NCBI GenBank assembly: GCA_902524845.1
Contig: CABZEW010000004.1
Span: 1-64,000, forward strand
Length of the DNA: 64,000 bases
Origin: an uncultured Alphaproteobacteria bacterium
GTDB lineage: Bacteria > Pseudomonadota > Alphaproteobacteria > Rhodobacterales > Rhodobacteraceae
Direction: 5' to 3'
Numbering within the stretch: position 1 is the first letter of the stretch; every line of letters begins with the position of its first letter. Shown here piece after piece: positions 17,790 to 26,200 of this stretch. The notes beneath the pieces are model-generated. The model was given only the letters and a program-made list of their open reading frames with translations, was not told the origin of the DNA and searched no databases. Position numbers and translations under genes: made by a program.

Positions 17790-19201
17790 TGAGACATATC
17801 CAAGAGACGTTGCTTCAAGTTTTCTTGATTTAGAAGATACACAGATTTCCCGCTTACCTGCAGTTTACGTGCAGCGACCCCCATAAACCTTGCATCAAGA
17901 TATTCATGAGATTCCAACAATGCTGAGTCAATTTGTATGTCGCTTATGGAAGAAACCATTAAACAAAATTGGAGATGATTATAGTCAAAAAATAGCGCCT
18001 GTTGAGCATCCTTAGCCTTGTTTAAACCTAAGACAGCATCCAATTTGAACATGCTATATATTTTTCTATTGAACTCTGTATACATAAGATTTTTTTTACT
18101 ATTTTTGTTGAGATTTATCAATTTCATCAATTCGACCTTAAGCAACTGACCTAAAGGAAAAATGAAACTTAGGTCTCCTTCCTTTATCACTATGCTTTTC
18201 ACTAGTTTTTTTTGCCCACTCTCTCTCTTTACAGATCTAAATGGAGAAAATGGTAAACTTTCAGTGAACTTATTCAGTAAGTTGACATCAACAATATTTA
18301 CCTGATTATTATTGGTATCTCTAAACGAATATAATGAATGCTCCTCAAATATCAGACCAAGTTTACGAAAATCCCAATTGTTTTTATTTGAAGTTCTTGC
18401 TGAAATTTTCTTTAGTGAGTTCGGATCAACCTCTGAAACAGAGCAATCATCTTCGGTCGCAAAAGCCAACACTTGATTGTTTGCCTTGTCACTGTTGGGA
18501 ACAAAAACTTGAAATATATTTTTTCTTTTGTCATCGGATATTACTGGACAAATTAGGTCATTAAAGTCTGCTAGAAAAAAGCCTTTGGAGTGATTATTAT
18601 CTATCATCCTAACCGAATCCTTATGGTACACTCTCCTTACTTTGGCTAGATCAAAGGCAAAAAACCCATTGTCTACAGAAAATGTGAAGTATTTTTCTAA
18701 AGAAGTCTTTTTTGTCTTACCGACCTCATATTCACCTACACTTAACTTTTTTTCTCTTGGAGCTTCTAAAGAATTATTTAGCTCCAGGTTCTTGACATCT
18801 ATTACTTTTACCGATCCGTAGTCATCTAGGTTTTCGATTTGAAAAACTGATTCTTGAGATTTTCTAAGAGAAACATTGTGCTTCCCCAGAAGGGTATAAA
18901 AACCCAAGATTTCATCTACCTGCATGGCAAATTCATAATTTTTATCAATAACAAAGATTGCAAATTTTGGCGTATCAGATTTTCTTTTTCTTTTTCTGAT
19001 AATATGCCTGGGATCGACTAGCATAACAACGCGCGATTTGAACTGTATAATTCCTACAGCAGGCTTCTTGAGGTCTGGTATATTTATTATCTGATCTAAA
19101 GGTTGAATGCTCGAGAGAAAAGTTTTTTCAATCGCTAACAGTTCATCAAATCTTTTAAATATGAAAAGATTCGTGTGCTTTTCTTGTTTTTTTAAAGCCA
19201 T
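17786..19201 (-). CDS. Triple CheW-like scaffold protein (divergent)
   Basis: 471 residues, three times the length of CheW. Three CheW-like repeats can be picked out. Repeat 1 (about 9-150) has VGIIQFKSRVVMLVDPRHI, matching the GxINxRGxVxPVxDL strand pair of CheW. Repeat 2 (about 165-300) has YFTFSVDNGFFAFDLAKVRRVY and LADFNDLICPVIS. Repeat 3 (about 325-465) has SIVIKEGDLSFIFPLGQLLKVE and FNRKIYSMFKLDAVLG. All three are diverged. CheW couples receptors to CheA; no separate CheW gene is present, so this protein would have to do that job. It is first in the che operon. Confidence 0.7.
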   Translation of the reverse strand: MALKKQEKHTNLFIFKRFDELLAIEKTFLSSIQPLDQIINIPDLKKPAVGIIQFKSRVVMLVDPRHIIRKRKRKSDTPKFAIFVIDKNYEFAMQVDEILGFYTLLGKHNVSLRKSQESVFQIENLDDYGSVKVIDVKNLELNNSLEAPREKKLSVGEYEVGKTKKTSLEKYFTFSVDNGFFAFDLAKVRRVYHKDSVRMIDNNHSKGFFLADFNDLICPVISDDKRKNIFQVFVPNSDKANNQVLAFATEDDCSVSEVDPNSLKKISARTSNKNNWDFRKLGLIFEEHSLYSFRDTNNNQVNIVDVNLLNKFTESLPFSPFRSVKRESGQKKLVKSIVIKEGDLSFIFPLGQLLKVELMKLINLNKNSKKNLMYTEFNRKIYSMFKLDAVLGLNKAKDAQQALFFDYNHLQFCLMVSSISDIQIDSALLESHEYLDARFMGVAARKLQVSGKSVYLLNQENLKQRLLDMSQ

Positions 19202-19272
19202 GTTTTAATTTATATTATCTTCGGGTTCCCCAAAAAAAAACAAAAAAAATCATACCATATTTGAATAAAAAA

Positions 19273-19300
19273 TTGATTTGATACTCAAATTACGTATAAA
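19273..19300 (+). promoter_or_regulatory. Candidate sigma70-type promoter with small palindrome for the cNMP-like operon
   Basis: TTGATT (19273-19278) and TATAAA (19295-19300) are 16 bases apart, and the start codon of the first gene lies 30 bases further on. The palindrome ATTTGA-tac-TCAAAT (19276-19290) overlaps the -35 and spacer and may be an operator. On the other side, A-tracts near 19229-19250 lie upstream of the che operon. Both transcripts therefore start from this 129-base divergent region. Confidence 0.45.
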
Positions 19301-19330
19301 TAAGTCTCGAAACTGAACTGCCAAAAAATT

Positions 19331-19675
19331 ATGAAAATTGATAGCACTTTTATTAAAAACCTTTTCCAGTCTACTATTATAAAAGTAGAAAAAGGTAATC
19401 CCATACCTCTGGGAAACCACTTTTTCTTCATAAATAACGGTATGGTTTCGGGAAAAATAGGAACTAAGAAGAATAAACCTTTTTTAGCAAGAAAAGGTCA
19501 GTTTTTTTGTTTGAAACAATTAATTGATGCAGACGAAAAAGTTGTAAGTGCAGTTGGAGAAACAGATCTCGACTTGACAATAATAAATTATTCAGAACTC
19601 GAAAAACTGCTTAAAGGTACCGATAAAAACTTGGGTGCATTAATTAAGTCTCTAATCTCACAAGGTATTTATTGA
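19331..19675 (+). CDS. Degenerate cyclic-nucleotide-binding-like protein
   Basis: 114 residues. The hydrophobic pattern follows the CNB beta-roll: IIKVEKGNPIPLGNHFFFINNGMVSGKIG, then LARKGQFFCLKQLIDADEKVVSAVGETDLDLTIINYSELEKLL (quoted in parts; key features are the NNG turn and the C-terminal helix). There is no phosphate-binding cassette: the FGExxL...RxxT segment is not recognisable. It probably does not bind a nucleotide. It is the first of three overlapping genes; its TGA overlaps the next ATG by one base. Confidence 0.5.
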   Translation: MKIDSTFIKNLFQSTIIKVEKGNPIPLGNHFFFINNGMVSGKIGTKKNKPFLARKGQFFCLKQLIDADEKVVSAVGETDLDLTIINYSELEKLLKGTDKNLGALIKSLISQGIY

Positions 19676-20559
19676 TGTCTTCCGATTTTGATTTTGGAGA
19701 GTTTCTTGATGGATCGAATCAGTCTGAGTTGATGATCCTCTGTTTGGAATTATTTGGGGTTTTGACCGAACTTAAAGTTGATCATAATAAACTGGAAACC
19801 GCAAAGATCGAGGTTTTAAATAATCAGTTAACTAAAAATTTTGAAGGCTTCAGATCTGCAATATCAAATCTTGTGGGGGGCAATAAAAGTTCACAAATTA
19901 ATGCGATGAAACATATAAATTTGATGACCGATACCTTAGTTGGAGATTCAAAAAGTGCGAAAAAATTTATGGAGATTGAGAAAGTTATTGATGAATCAAT
20001 AAATGCATTAATAGGCGGCATTAACTCCGCAGATGATTTATCTCAGTTAGTCCAAATCTACAATTTTTTACCCAATAAAAAAGAGTTGGCAACTGTATTG
20101 AGCCGTATTACAGATTATCAGCTGAAAGCTGTTGAAAGAATCGAATATGTGAAAGGTGCTTTATTGGAAAATGATGTTGAGGTGCAGCTCTCTGAAATTC
20201 TTGCCGAACTCGCTGAAAATAGCGCTGCGGGCTTTATTTCAGCAAATGTCGCAGATGTTTTACAGGAAAGGGGGGTTGACTTTCACATCGCAGGCCTGGT
20301 CACAAAAGAGGCTCTCGAAAATTTAAGCGACGAACAACTTAAAAGCAATATTCTTGTTATGCTAAATTTTAGCGAGGATGTATTTACAACCAATCCAGAG
20401 TTTTTAGATGCAATCCAGTCTGATACCTACGTATTAACGAGTACTTCCGGCATAGACCAAGATACTTTTGATATGCTGCTTCTCTTAAAAGATGGATCAA
20501 GGGGGGATATCTTCGAAAAATATCCAGTGAAGGTCAAAGAATATCAGGTGTATAAATGA
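19675..20559 (+). CDS. Unknown acidic helical protein in the cNMP-like operon
   Basis: 294 residues from the ATG at 19675, which overlaps the previous stop as TGATG. It is acidic and mostly helical, with no signal peptide or membrane segment. The first 200 residues form amphipathic helices (LMILCLELFGVLTELKVDH; KFMEIEKVIDESINALIGG). A more globular end contains AAGFISANVADVLQERGVDF, EALENLSDEQLKSNILVML and TYVLTSTSGIDQDTFDMLLL. I do not recognise the family. Its stop overlaps the next start (ATGA), so it is co-translated with two CNB-like proteins and may form a complex with them. Confidence 0.6.
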   Translation: MSSDFDFGEFLDGSNQSELMILCLELFGVLTELKVDHNKLETAKIEVLNNQLTKNFEGFRSAISNLVGGNKSSQINAMKHINLMTDTLVGDSKSAKKFMEIEKVIDESINALIGGINSADDLSQLVQIYNFLPNKKELATVLSRITDYQLKAVERIEYVKGALLENDVEVQLSEILAELAENSAAGFISANVADVLQERGVDFHIAGLVTKEALENLSDEQLKSNILVMLNFSEDVFTTNPEFLDAIQSDTYVLTSTSGIDQDTFDMLLLLKDGSRGDIFEKYPVKVKEYQVYK

Positions 20560-20885
20560 GTGGATCAATTGAACCGATAGTCCCTGGGCAAGTTATATTT
20601 GAAATAGGACAAGAAATCGAAAAGTGTTTTATACTGCAGAAGGGCTCGGTCCATTTCTTTAATGGTAGAGAAGAAAAAGTTAGTGGGATCGCTCCAAATA
20701 CTATGTTTGGATTTACTGAACTTGTAAAAGGTAAATCAACCCACAGCACAAAAGCCGTTTGCGTTACACCTGGAACCGTTGTTTCATTTTCATCTGAAGT
20801 TATTAAAACGAAACTATCAGCATATGGCGAGGATAATAAATTACTTTTAGAAAGTTTAGCTGATCAACTTCTTAACAAAATCTAG
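20556..20885 (+). CDS. Second degenerate cyclic-nucleotide-binding-like protein
   Basis: 109 residues, a single CNB-like domain: PGQVIFEIGQEIEKCFILQKG gives the first strands (two pieces: GQVIFEIGQE and CFILQKGSVHFF), then APNTMFGFTELVKGKS in the cassette position. The usual Glu and Arg of the cassette are missing (Thr/His in their place), so nucleotide binding is doubtful. It resembles the 155-residue CNB gene at 3314-3781 in layout but lacks the helical tail. It is the last gene of the operon and is followed by a terminator hairpin. Confidence 0.6.
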   Translation: MSGSIEPIVPGQVIFEIGQEIEKCFILQKGSVHFFNGREEKVSGIAPNTMFGFTELVKGKSTHSTKAVCVTPGTVVSFSSEVIKTKLSAYGEDNKLLLESLADQLLNKI

Positions 20886-20956
20886 CTAGATACAAATTTA
20901 TTTGTATCCATATAAATTATGCCCTTGGGACATAACAGAGATAAAGAGGTAAAATC

Positions 20957-20990
20957 ACCAACCCCCTTATTGAGAGGGTTGGTCGATTTT
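20957..20990. terminator. Intrinsic terminator between the convergent cNMP-like operon and znuA
   Basis: ACCAACCC (20957-20964) and GGGTTGGT (20976-20983) form a perfect 8-base stem with an 11-base loop. It is followed on the plus strand by CGATTTTTCG. On the minus strand the downstream sequence is less U-rich, so it mainly stops the plus-strand operon but may serve both. Confidence 0.7.
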
Positions 20991-20994
20991 TCGT

Positions 20995-21966
20995 TTAGAA
21001 GCATTTGGCTAGGTTGGTTGCCAAGTTTCGAATCAGGTTTTCGTAAAGATTTGGCCCAGACTCTAATTTAACTCCTAGGGGGTCAATCACAGCAGTGTTG
21101 GCATTGGTGCCTTCTACAACCGCCATAACAAGGCCCTGCTTATATTGTGGCTCTGCTAGAACACACTCTACAGCTTCGTCCACCACTCTTTTCCTAATTT
21201 CAGCAAGTCGGGCGGGGCTTGGATCAGAAGCATCGCCCAATGAAATTGCGCCAGAAGCACTGATGCCAAAATCCTTCTCAAAATACTGATACGCATCATG
21301 AAAAACGACAAACTTCTTGTCTCTTATTGGATCTAATATTGAATTTACCTCTGATACTAGCGAGTCCACATTATCTCTGGCCAATTTCGCGTTAGAGAAA
21401 TACTTTCCAGCATTATCGGGATCAGCTTCAGATAACTTAGCTGCAATAACATTTAACCAGACCTTGGCAATTTGTGGCGACAGCCAGGCATGTGGATCAT
21501 GGTCTCCGTGAGCATGTTCGTCGTGGTCATCATGATCATCGTGGTCATCATGTTTCTTCTTACCATGGTCATCATGATCATCGTGGTCATCATGGTCATG
21601 CGCCTCAAACAACGCTCCCTCCCGGAAACTAAGAAGCTCTATTCCATCAACACCTAATAGTGAAATTATAGAAGAATCTTGTGCTAGGCTCGAAAGTCCC
21701 TTTTCAAGCCACGGTGTAAGATCCTCACCTATCCAAAATACAATATCTGCATCTTCCAATGATTTTGCATTGGAAGGTTTAAGTTGATATTCGTGTGGTG
21801 ACGCTCCTGCTGGAATAATCAAGTCTGGTTTACCAACACCGTTCATTATTTTTGAAACCAAAGAATGAACTGGTGCAATATCCACCGTCACCTTAGGGAC
21901 GTCTGCAACCAACATACTTGTGCTTAAAAGAAATGCTGATGTAGTTGAAAGGAATTTATTGGACAT
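20995..21966 (-). CDS. znuA: Zinc ABC transporter substrate-binding protein ZnuA
   Basis: 323 residues. Signal peptide at residues 1-22. Zinc-ligand histidines appear in DIAPVHSLVSKIM, GASPHEYQLKPS and HDPHAWLSPQIAK, with a further His in VVFHDAYQYF; these are the fixed positions of ZnuA-type cluster 9 proteins. A His/Asp-rich loop of about 35 residues (repeated HDDHDDHD units) at about 124-158 is the zinc-scavenging loop typical of proteobacterial ZnuA. It is divergent from zur-znuC-znuB across a region with two Zur-like palindromes. Confidence 0.93.
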   Translation of the reverse strand: MSNKFLSTTSAFLLSTSMLVADVPKVTVDIAPVHSLVSKIMNGVGKPDLIIPAGASPHEYQLKPSNAKSLEDADIVFWIGEDLTPWLEKGLSSLAQDSSIISLLGVDGIELLSFREGALFEAHDHDDHDDHDDHGKKKHDDHDDHDDHDEHAHGDHDPHAWLSPQIAKVWLNVIAAKLSEADPDNAGKYFSNAKLARDNVDSLVSEVNSILDPIRDKKFVVFHDAYQYFEKDFGISASGAISLGDASDPSPARLAEIRKRVVDEAVECVLAEPQYKQGLVMAVVEGTNANTAVIDPLGVKLESGPNLYENLIRNLATNLAKCF

Positions 21967-22000
21967 TTGGCTCTCCGTAAGGTAAAAACTGTATTATGTT

Positions 22001-22025
22001 ATGTTGTAACATGTTATGCTATAAC
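22001..22025. promoter_or_regulatory. Two adjacent Zur-box-like palindromes
   Basis: ATGTTGTAACAT (22001-22012, arms ATGTT/AACAT) and GTTATGCTATAAC (22013-22025, arms GTTAT/ATAAC) lie directly next to each other in the 100-base gap between znuA and zur. The second closely fits the alphaproteobacterial Zur consensus GTTATAnnATAAC. Two boxes would allow zinc-loaded Zur to shut both divergent promoters, including its own. Confidence 0.75.
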
Positions 22026-22066
22026 TTAACAAATCTTTAAAGTAAAGTTGAAAAGAGAAAAAATCT

Positions 22067-22573
22067 GTGGCGAAGCAAAAACAGCAAAGTGAAGTTGAAT
22101 CAAAAATTTTTGGAAATCATGATCATGGAAATTGCTTTGACGACGCAATAAAGCAGATTGAAATTTATTTCATCAAAAAAAAACTTCAATTTACGCCCTT
22201 GAGAAGAAAAGTTTTCGAAATTCTACTACGAGATCATAAGCCTCTAGGAGCTTATGAGATTCTAGATACGTTGGGTAAAGAAGGTCATTCGTCCTCTCCA
22301 CCAATTGCTTACAGAGTATTAGATTTCTTAATAGAGCACGGTTTTGTTCACAAAATACAAGGTTTAAATGCTTTTATTGCTTGTTCAAATCCTAATCACA
22401 TTCATTCCCCAGCATTTGTAATTTGCCGAAAATGTGAGAAAGTTGCGGAGATCGATGAGAAAAAGAGTGGCGTTAGCTTTCAAACTCCTGGAATAGAGAA
22501 TTTTAAGGTTGAAAAAACAACTGTCGAGCTGATTGGAATTTGCAGATCATGCTCTGATACGGCAAACTGGTAA
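22067..22573 (+). CDS. zur: Zinc uptake regulator Zur (Fur family)
   Basis: 168 residues from a GTG. The winged helix contains FTPLRRKVFEILLRDHKPLGAYEI (in part LRRKVFEILLRDHKPLGA) and SPPIAYRVLDFLIEHG. The dimerisation domain carries the structural-zinc CxxC pairs ICRKCEKV and GICRSCSD, plus regulatory His residues in SNPNHIHSPAF. Fur-family members with this set, beside znu genes, are Zur. Its stop overlaps the znuC start as TAATG, so Zur is transcribed with the importer it represses. Confidence 0.92.
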   Translation: MAKQKQQSEVESKIFGNHDHGNCFDDAIKQIEIYFIKKKLQFTPLRRKVFEILLRDHKPLGAYEILDTLGKEGHSSSPPIAYRVLDFLIEHGFVHKIQGLNAFIACSNPNHIHSPAFVICRKCEKVAEIDEKKSGVSFQTPGIENFKVEKTTVELIGICRSCSDTANW

Positions 22574-23292
22574 TGCTTATTGAAGTTCAAAATCTTTGCG
22601 TGGGATATGGTAATAAAAATGTACTTCAAGATATAAACCTGTCTCTTAGAAAAAATGAAATTGTTACCATAGTTGGTCCAAATGGATCTGGAAAAACAAC
22701 TCTCTTCAAATCAATTATTGGCTCAGCACCTATTTCGTCAGGCAAAGTGGTCATTAGTCCAGATTTAAAAATAGGCTATGTGCCTCAAGTACTCAATATA
22801 GATCGATCCCTCCCACTGACGGTAAAGCGATTTCTTAGCCTTGCAAATAATCAAAACAAAAAAGAGAGTTTAAGCGCAGAAAAGGTTTTAGAGTCAGATG
22901 AATTATTATTTAAACAGATCAGTACTTTGTCTGGTGGTCAATTGCAAAGAGTGCTTTTAGCGCGCGCTTTAGTGAATAATCCTGATGTTTTATTACTTGA
23001 TGAAGCCACTCAAGGTTTGGACCAACCGGGATCAGCGTCTTTTTATAGAAAAATAGAAGAAATTCGAAATGACACCGGTTGCGCAATATTAATGATAAGC
23101 CATGACTTGCACGTAGTTATGAGCGCTTCTAACAGAGTAATTTGTCTCAATGGTCATATATGTTGTCAGGGTGAACCACGAACAGTAGCTTCATCACCTG
23201 AATACAAAGCCCTGTTTGGTCCCAATGTTGATGGTACTCTCGCACTTTATCAACATAACTATAACAATAACCATAATCAGATAGAGCGCTAA
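22573..23292 (+). CDS. znuC: Zinc ABC transporter ATP-binding protein ZnuC
   Basis: 239 residues. Walker A GPNGSGKTTLFK near residue 36, the signature LSGGQLQRVLLARAL near 118, Walker B VLLLDEAT near 138, and the H-loop ISHDLHVV near 175. It has a short His/Asn-rich tail. It powers zinc import with ZnuB and ZnuA. Overlaps zur by one base and is 2 bases from znuB. Confidence 0.93.
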   Translation: MLIEVQNLCVGYGNKNVLQDINLSLRKNEIVTIVGPNGSGKTTLFKSIIGSAPISSGKVVISPDLKIGYVPQVLNIDRSLPLTVKRFLSLANNQNKKESLSAEKVLESDELLFKQISTLSGGQLQRVLLARALVNNPDVLLLDEATQGLDQPGSASFYRKIEEIRNDTGCAILMISHDLHVVMSASNRVICLNGHICCQGEPRTVASSPEYKALFGPNVDGTLALYQHNYNNNHNQIER

Positions 23293-23294
23293 AA

Positions 23295-24131
23295 ATGCTG
23301 GATGACTTCATGGTAAGAGCCAGCCTCGCCGGTATTGGCGTTGCTCTAGCAGCAGCGCCGTTAGGTTGTTTCGTGGTATGGCGAAGAATGGCTTACTTTG
23401 GAGAAGCAACCGCTCATGCCGCACTTTTAGGAATATCATTATCTCTACTGTTTGAATTTTCAATATTTGCTGGAGCTTTGTTAGTCTCACTTTCAATGGC
23501 GTCGCTGGTAACATTTGGCCAAGGTCGTTCACTTTTTTTGGATACCCTGTTAGGAGTTGCGGGGCATATGTCAATGGCAGCGGGATTAATAATTGTTTCT
23601 TTTATTTCCGGCGTTCGTATTGAGCTAATGGCCTATCTAATTGGTGATATTCTGGCGGTATCAAAAACAGATATTTTATTAATATGGTTAGGATTAGGCC
23701 TGGTGTTGCTTCTCTTAATTTGGCGATGGTCAGCACTTTTATTGTGTACCCTTAACGAAGATTTAGCTGCTGCGAGTGGGCTAAAACCAAAGAGAGAAAG
23801 TTTTGTGCTTACAATAGCACTAGCAGTGGTAGTTGCTGTGGGCATAAAGGTAGTCGGGGTATTACTTATAATTTCCATGTTAATCATTCCTGCTGCATCT
23901 GCACGTTCACTTGGATCAACACCTGAGAAAATGGCTTTATTCGCCTGTTTAATAGGAGTGTTATCAGCAATATTCGGCCTAAATGCCTCATATGTTTTTG
24001 ATACTCCAACGGGTCCTTCAATCGTAAGTGTGGCATCTTTAATTTTCCTAGCCACACTAATCTTCACTTTTATCAAAAATCGCTTTTTGATAAATAGAGG
24101 TAATAAAAGTAGAGATAGCAACTATGGATAA
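23295..24131 (+). CDS. znuB: Zinc ABC transporter permease ZnuB
   Basis: 278 residues with about eight membrane helices. The ABC-3 family hallmarks are present: RMAYFGEATAHAALLGISL near residue 30, and GIKVVGVLLIISMLIIPAASAR near residue 182, the cytoplasmic coupling region. It forms the membrane channel for zinc. It overlaps the following CobW gene by 8 bases. Confidence 0.92.
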   Translation: MLDDFMVRASLAGIGVALAAAPLGCFVVWRRMAYFGEATAHAALLGISLSLLFEFSIFAGALLVSLSMASLVTFGQGRSLFLDTLLGVAGHMSMAAGLIIVSFISGVRIELMAYLIGDILAVSKTDILLIWLGLGLVLLLLIWRWSALLLCTLNEDLAAASGLKPKRESFVLTIALAVVVAVGIKVVGVLLIISMLIIPAASARSLGSTPEKMALFACLIGVLSAIFGLNASYVFDTPTGPSIVSVASLIFLATLIFTFIKNRFLINRGNKSRDSNYG

Positions 24132-25191
24132 GTTTGCGCCTAAACCAGTGACAGTAATTACAGGCTTTCTTGGAAGTGGCAAGACAACTTTGCTCTCTGC
24201 TTTACTTAAAAAAGAAGAAATAAAGAATGTAGCGGTAATTATAAATGAATTTGGTGAGATCGGACTAGACCATGCCTTAGTAGAACACAGCGATGAGAAT
24301 ATTATTGAATTACAAAATGGATGTATTTGCTGCACTATTCAAGGTGATCTCCAGAAAACAATGCTGGATTTAATAGATAAAATGACAAAAGGAGAAGTAT
24401 CTTATTTTGATAAAGTTATAATCGAAACCACAGGGCTTGCTGACCCAGTTCCCATTATTCACACTTTGATTAGCTCTATGGATTTGCAAAGAGTTTACAC
24501 TTTAGACGGTGTAATCACAGTTGTAGACGCAACAAATGGAGAAAAAACATTAGATCTACAGCCAGAGGCAGTCAAACAAGCTGCCTTAGCCGAGCGGATT
24601 ATTATAAGTAAAATTGATCTAGTAGAAAAAGATAAAAAACTGTCACTGAAAGGCAGATTAAGAACGATAAATCCATCAATAAAAATTATCGAAAGTAGCT
24701 TCGGTGATGTTTCAATTTCAGACTTAATTGATTTGGGTGCGTATGATCCCTTTAACAAATCCAGAGATGTAAAGGAATGGCTTGAAGCAGAAAGTATGGA
24801 CTCCCATCATGACCACGACCACCACCATATTAATGTGAATCGGCATGATGAAAATATTGAAGCATTTTCTATGACTAGCGAAAAACCTGTCAACATGATG
24901 GCATTTGGTCTCTTTAAGGACTTGCTTATGGCTCAGATGGGACCTGATTTGCTCAGGTTAAAAGGAATAATAAATATTGAAGGCAAAGATCGCCCAGCAG
25001 TTATTCACGGCGTGCAACATATTTTTCACCCTGTTCACTGGTTGGAAAAATGGCCTGACAGCGATAGACAGACAAAGCTGGTGTTCATTACAAGGAATGT
25101 AAAGAAAGAACAAATAGAGGGTTTTTTTAATGCATTAATGGGGCTTGTCGGAGATAAAAGTATGCCTAAGGAGATCAATGATTTGCTGTAA
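24124..25191 (+). CDS. CobW/COG0523-family GTPase, zinc-chaperone type
   Basis: 355 residues. P-loop TGFLGSGKTTLLSALL near residue 12, the metal-binding CxCC in NGCICCTIQGDL near residue 65, ETTGLADP near residue 100 and the SKID base-recognition motif near residue 157. Between the two domains is a His/Asp cluster (SHHDHDHHH, about residues 227-235). COG0523 proteins of this layout in Zur regulons act as GTP-dependent zinc metallochaperones during zinc starvation. As it ends the zur-znuC-znuB operon and overlaps znuB, that role is favoured over cobalamin synthesis. Confidence 0.88.
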   Translation: MDKFAPKPVTVITGFLGSGKTTLLSALLKKEEIKNVAVIINEFGEIGLDHALVEHSDENIIELQNGCICCTIQGDLQKTMLDLIDKMTKGEVSYFDKVIIETTGLADPVPIIHTLISSMDLQRVYTLDGVITVVDATNGEKTLDLQPEAVKQAALAERIIISKIDLVEKDKKLSLKGRLRTINPSIKIIESSFGDVSISDLIDLGAYDPFNKSRDVKEWLEAESMDSHHDHDHHHINVNRHDENIEAFSMTSEKPVNMMAFGLFKDLLMAQMGPDLLRLKGIINIEGKDRPAVIHGVQHIFHPVHWLEKWPDSDRQTKLVFITRNVKKEQIEGFFNALMGLVGDKSMPKEINDLL

Positions 25192-25206
25192 TCTTTATAA
25201 ATTAAA

Positions 25207-25863
25207 TTAAGGTTTTTGAGTTATAAAAGCCAAGTTATTCGCAGGCATTTTCTCAGTTCTTAAATGGACTAAACCTGCTTCATTAAATATATTCAACATA
25301 TCTACATCATTTTTGTATCCCAAATCAGGATCAGTATCAATTAAGCTATGGTGAAACTCCATATCACTTTTACTGATCAGCTTATCGTTACGCATAAACG
25401 GTCCATAAATAATAGAGAGCCCCTGAGGGACTAGCGCCTTAGACATTTCATTGACCAAGATTTTTGTTTCCTCAATGCTAATCAAATGCAGCAAGTTTAC
25501 CAAGAGAATGAGGTCTTGACCATGATGCTCTGCAGCCCAACCTTCCTTAGTTGCATCTAACAGGCATGGAGGCTTAAGGTTTGTTAAATGATGGTCATTA
25601 CTCCAGCATCGAATACTTTTAATACGGGTTTCATCAACATCAGAGGGTTGCCAATTTAGAAGTGGCAAAGCGGCGGCAAGTTTTACGACATGCTGTCCAG
25701 TACCACTCGCTATCTCCAGCGCGTTGCCTGATTTGATCGCAATTTCTCTTACTAATTCGACAATAGGTTTAGCATTCCTAACTGCGGACAGTGAATTAAG
25801 GCGTCCGTTGCCTTCCAATTTTGCGACGCAGGCTGTTGCAGGAAGTTTTTCTCGATGAGCCAT
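25207..25863 (-). CDS. DUF938 SAM-dependent methyltransferase family protein
   Basis: 218 residues from the ATG at 25863; an upstream ATG at 25896 would add 11 hydrophobic, AT-rich residues not typical of the family. ALEIASGTGQHVVKLAAALP near residue 44 is the SAM-binding motif, and WQPSDVDETRIKSI the second strand. LILLVNLLHLISIEETKIL and YGPFMRNDKLISKS are family features. The family's substrate is unknown. Single gene, convergent with the CobW gene. Confidence 0.85.
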   Translation of the reverse strand: MAHREKLPATACVAKLEGNGRLNSLSAVRNAKPIVELVREIAIKSGNALEIASGTGQHVVKLAAALPLLNWQPSDVDETRIKSIRCWSNDHHLTNLKPPCLLDATKEGWAAEHHGQDLILLVNLLHLISIEETKILVNEMSKALVPQGLSIIYGPFMRNDKLISKSDMEFHHSLIDTDPDLGYKNDVDMLNIFNEAGLVHLRTEKMPANNLAFITQKP

Positions 25864-26200
25864 ATTTAAATAATATATATATACATAAAAAATCAACTTT
25901 TAATAGAGAGCGGGCTATTTCGGAAACCGAATTCGTCCGGTATACACCAAGAAACGGTGTTCTTTATAGTTTCATTACGTGATGTGTGTATACTTTTCGA
26001 CTATGCTTAATTAATGGAAAAAGTATACGTGCAATTTGATCTATCATGCGAATACCGATAAGTTATAAAACAGAAAAATGAACACGGGCTCTATTGTAGT
26101 TAATTAATTTGTGGCAATTCAGCAAGACGTTCCAAGAACACTTACAGGTGGTGATTAATCTTTATTAAAATAAAACTTTAGACTAAACTATTCCAATTTA
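25864..26200. other. Longest chromosomal gap; two small hairpins and an inverted repeat, no gene seen
   Basis: About 340 bases without a convincing reading frame, tRNA fold or known riboswitch. It holds TTCGG-aaa-CCGAA (25919-25931), ACACC-n7-GGTGT (25944-25960) and the larger inverted repeat listed separately. Its left part is presumably the promoter of the DUF938 gene. Its right part lies after the aldolase/SDR stop on the minus strand and may hold its transcript end. Confidence 0.5.
25988..26028. repeat. 10-base perfect inverted repeat with 21-base loop
   Basis: GTATACTTTT (25988-25997) and AAAAGTATAC (26019-26028). The arms are identical in inverse and contain the self-complementary GTATAC at their outer ends. 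It could be an operator, a transcript-end hairpin of the aldolase operon, or the remains of a small mobile repeat. No second copy was noticed in this window. Confidence 0.5.

Noticed and set aside
21500..21600. Repeated catcatgatcatcgtggt-like units that resemble a short tandem repeat or CRISPR
   Set aside because: They are the codons for the His/Asp-rich loop of ZnuA, with no spacers and no cas genes nearby.
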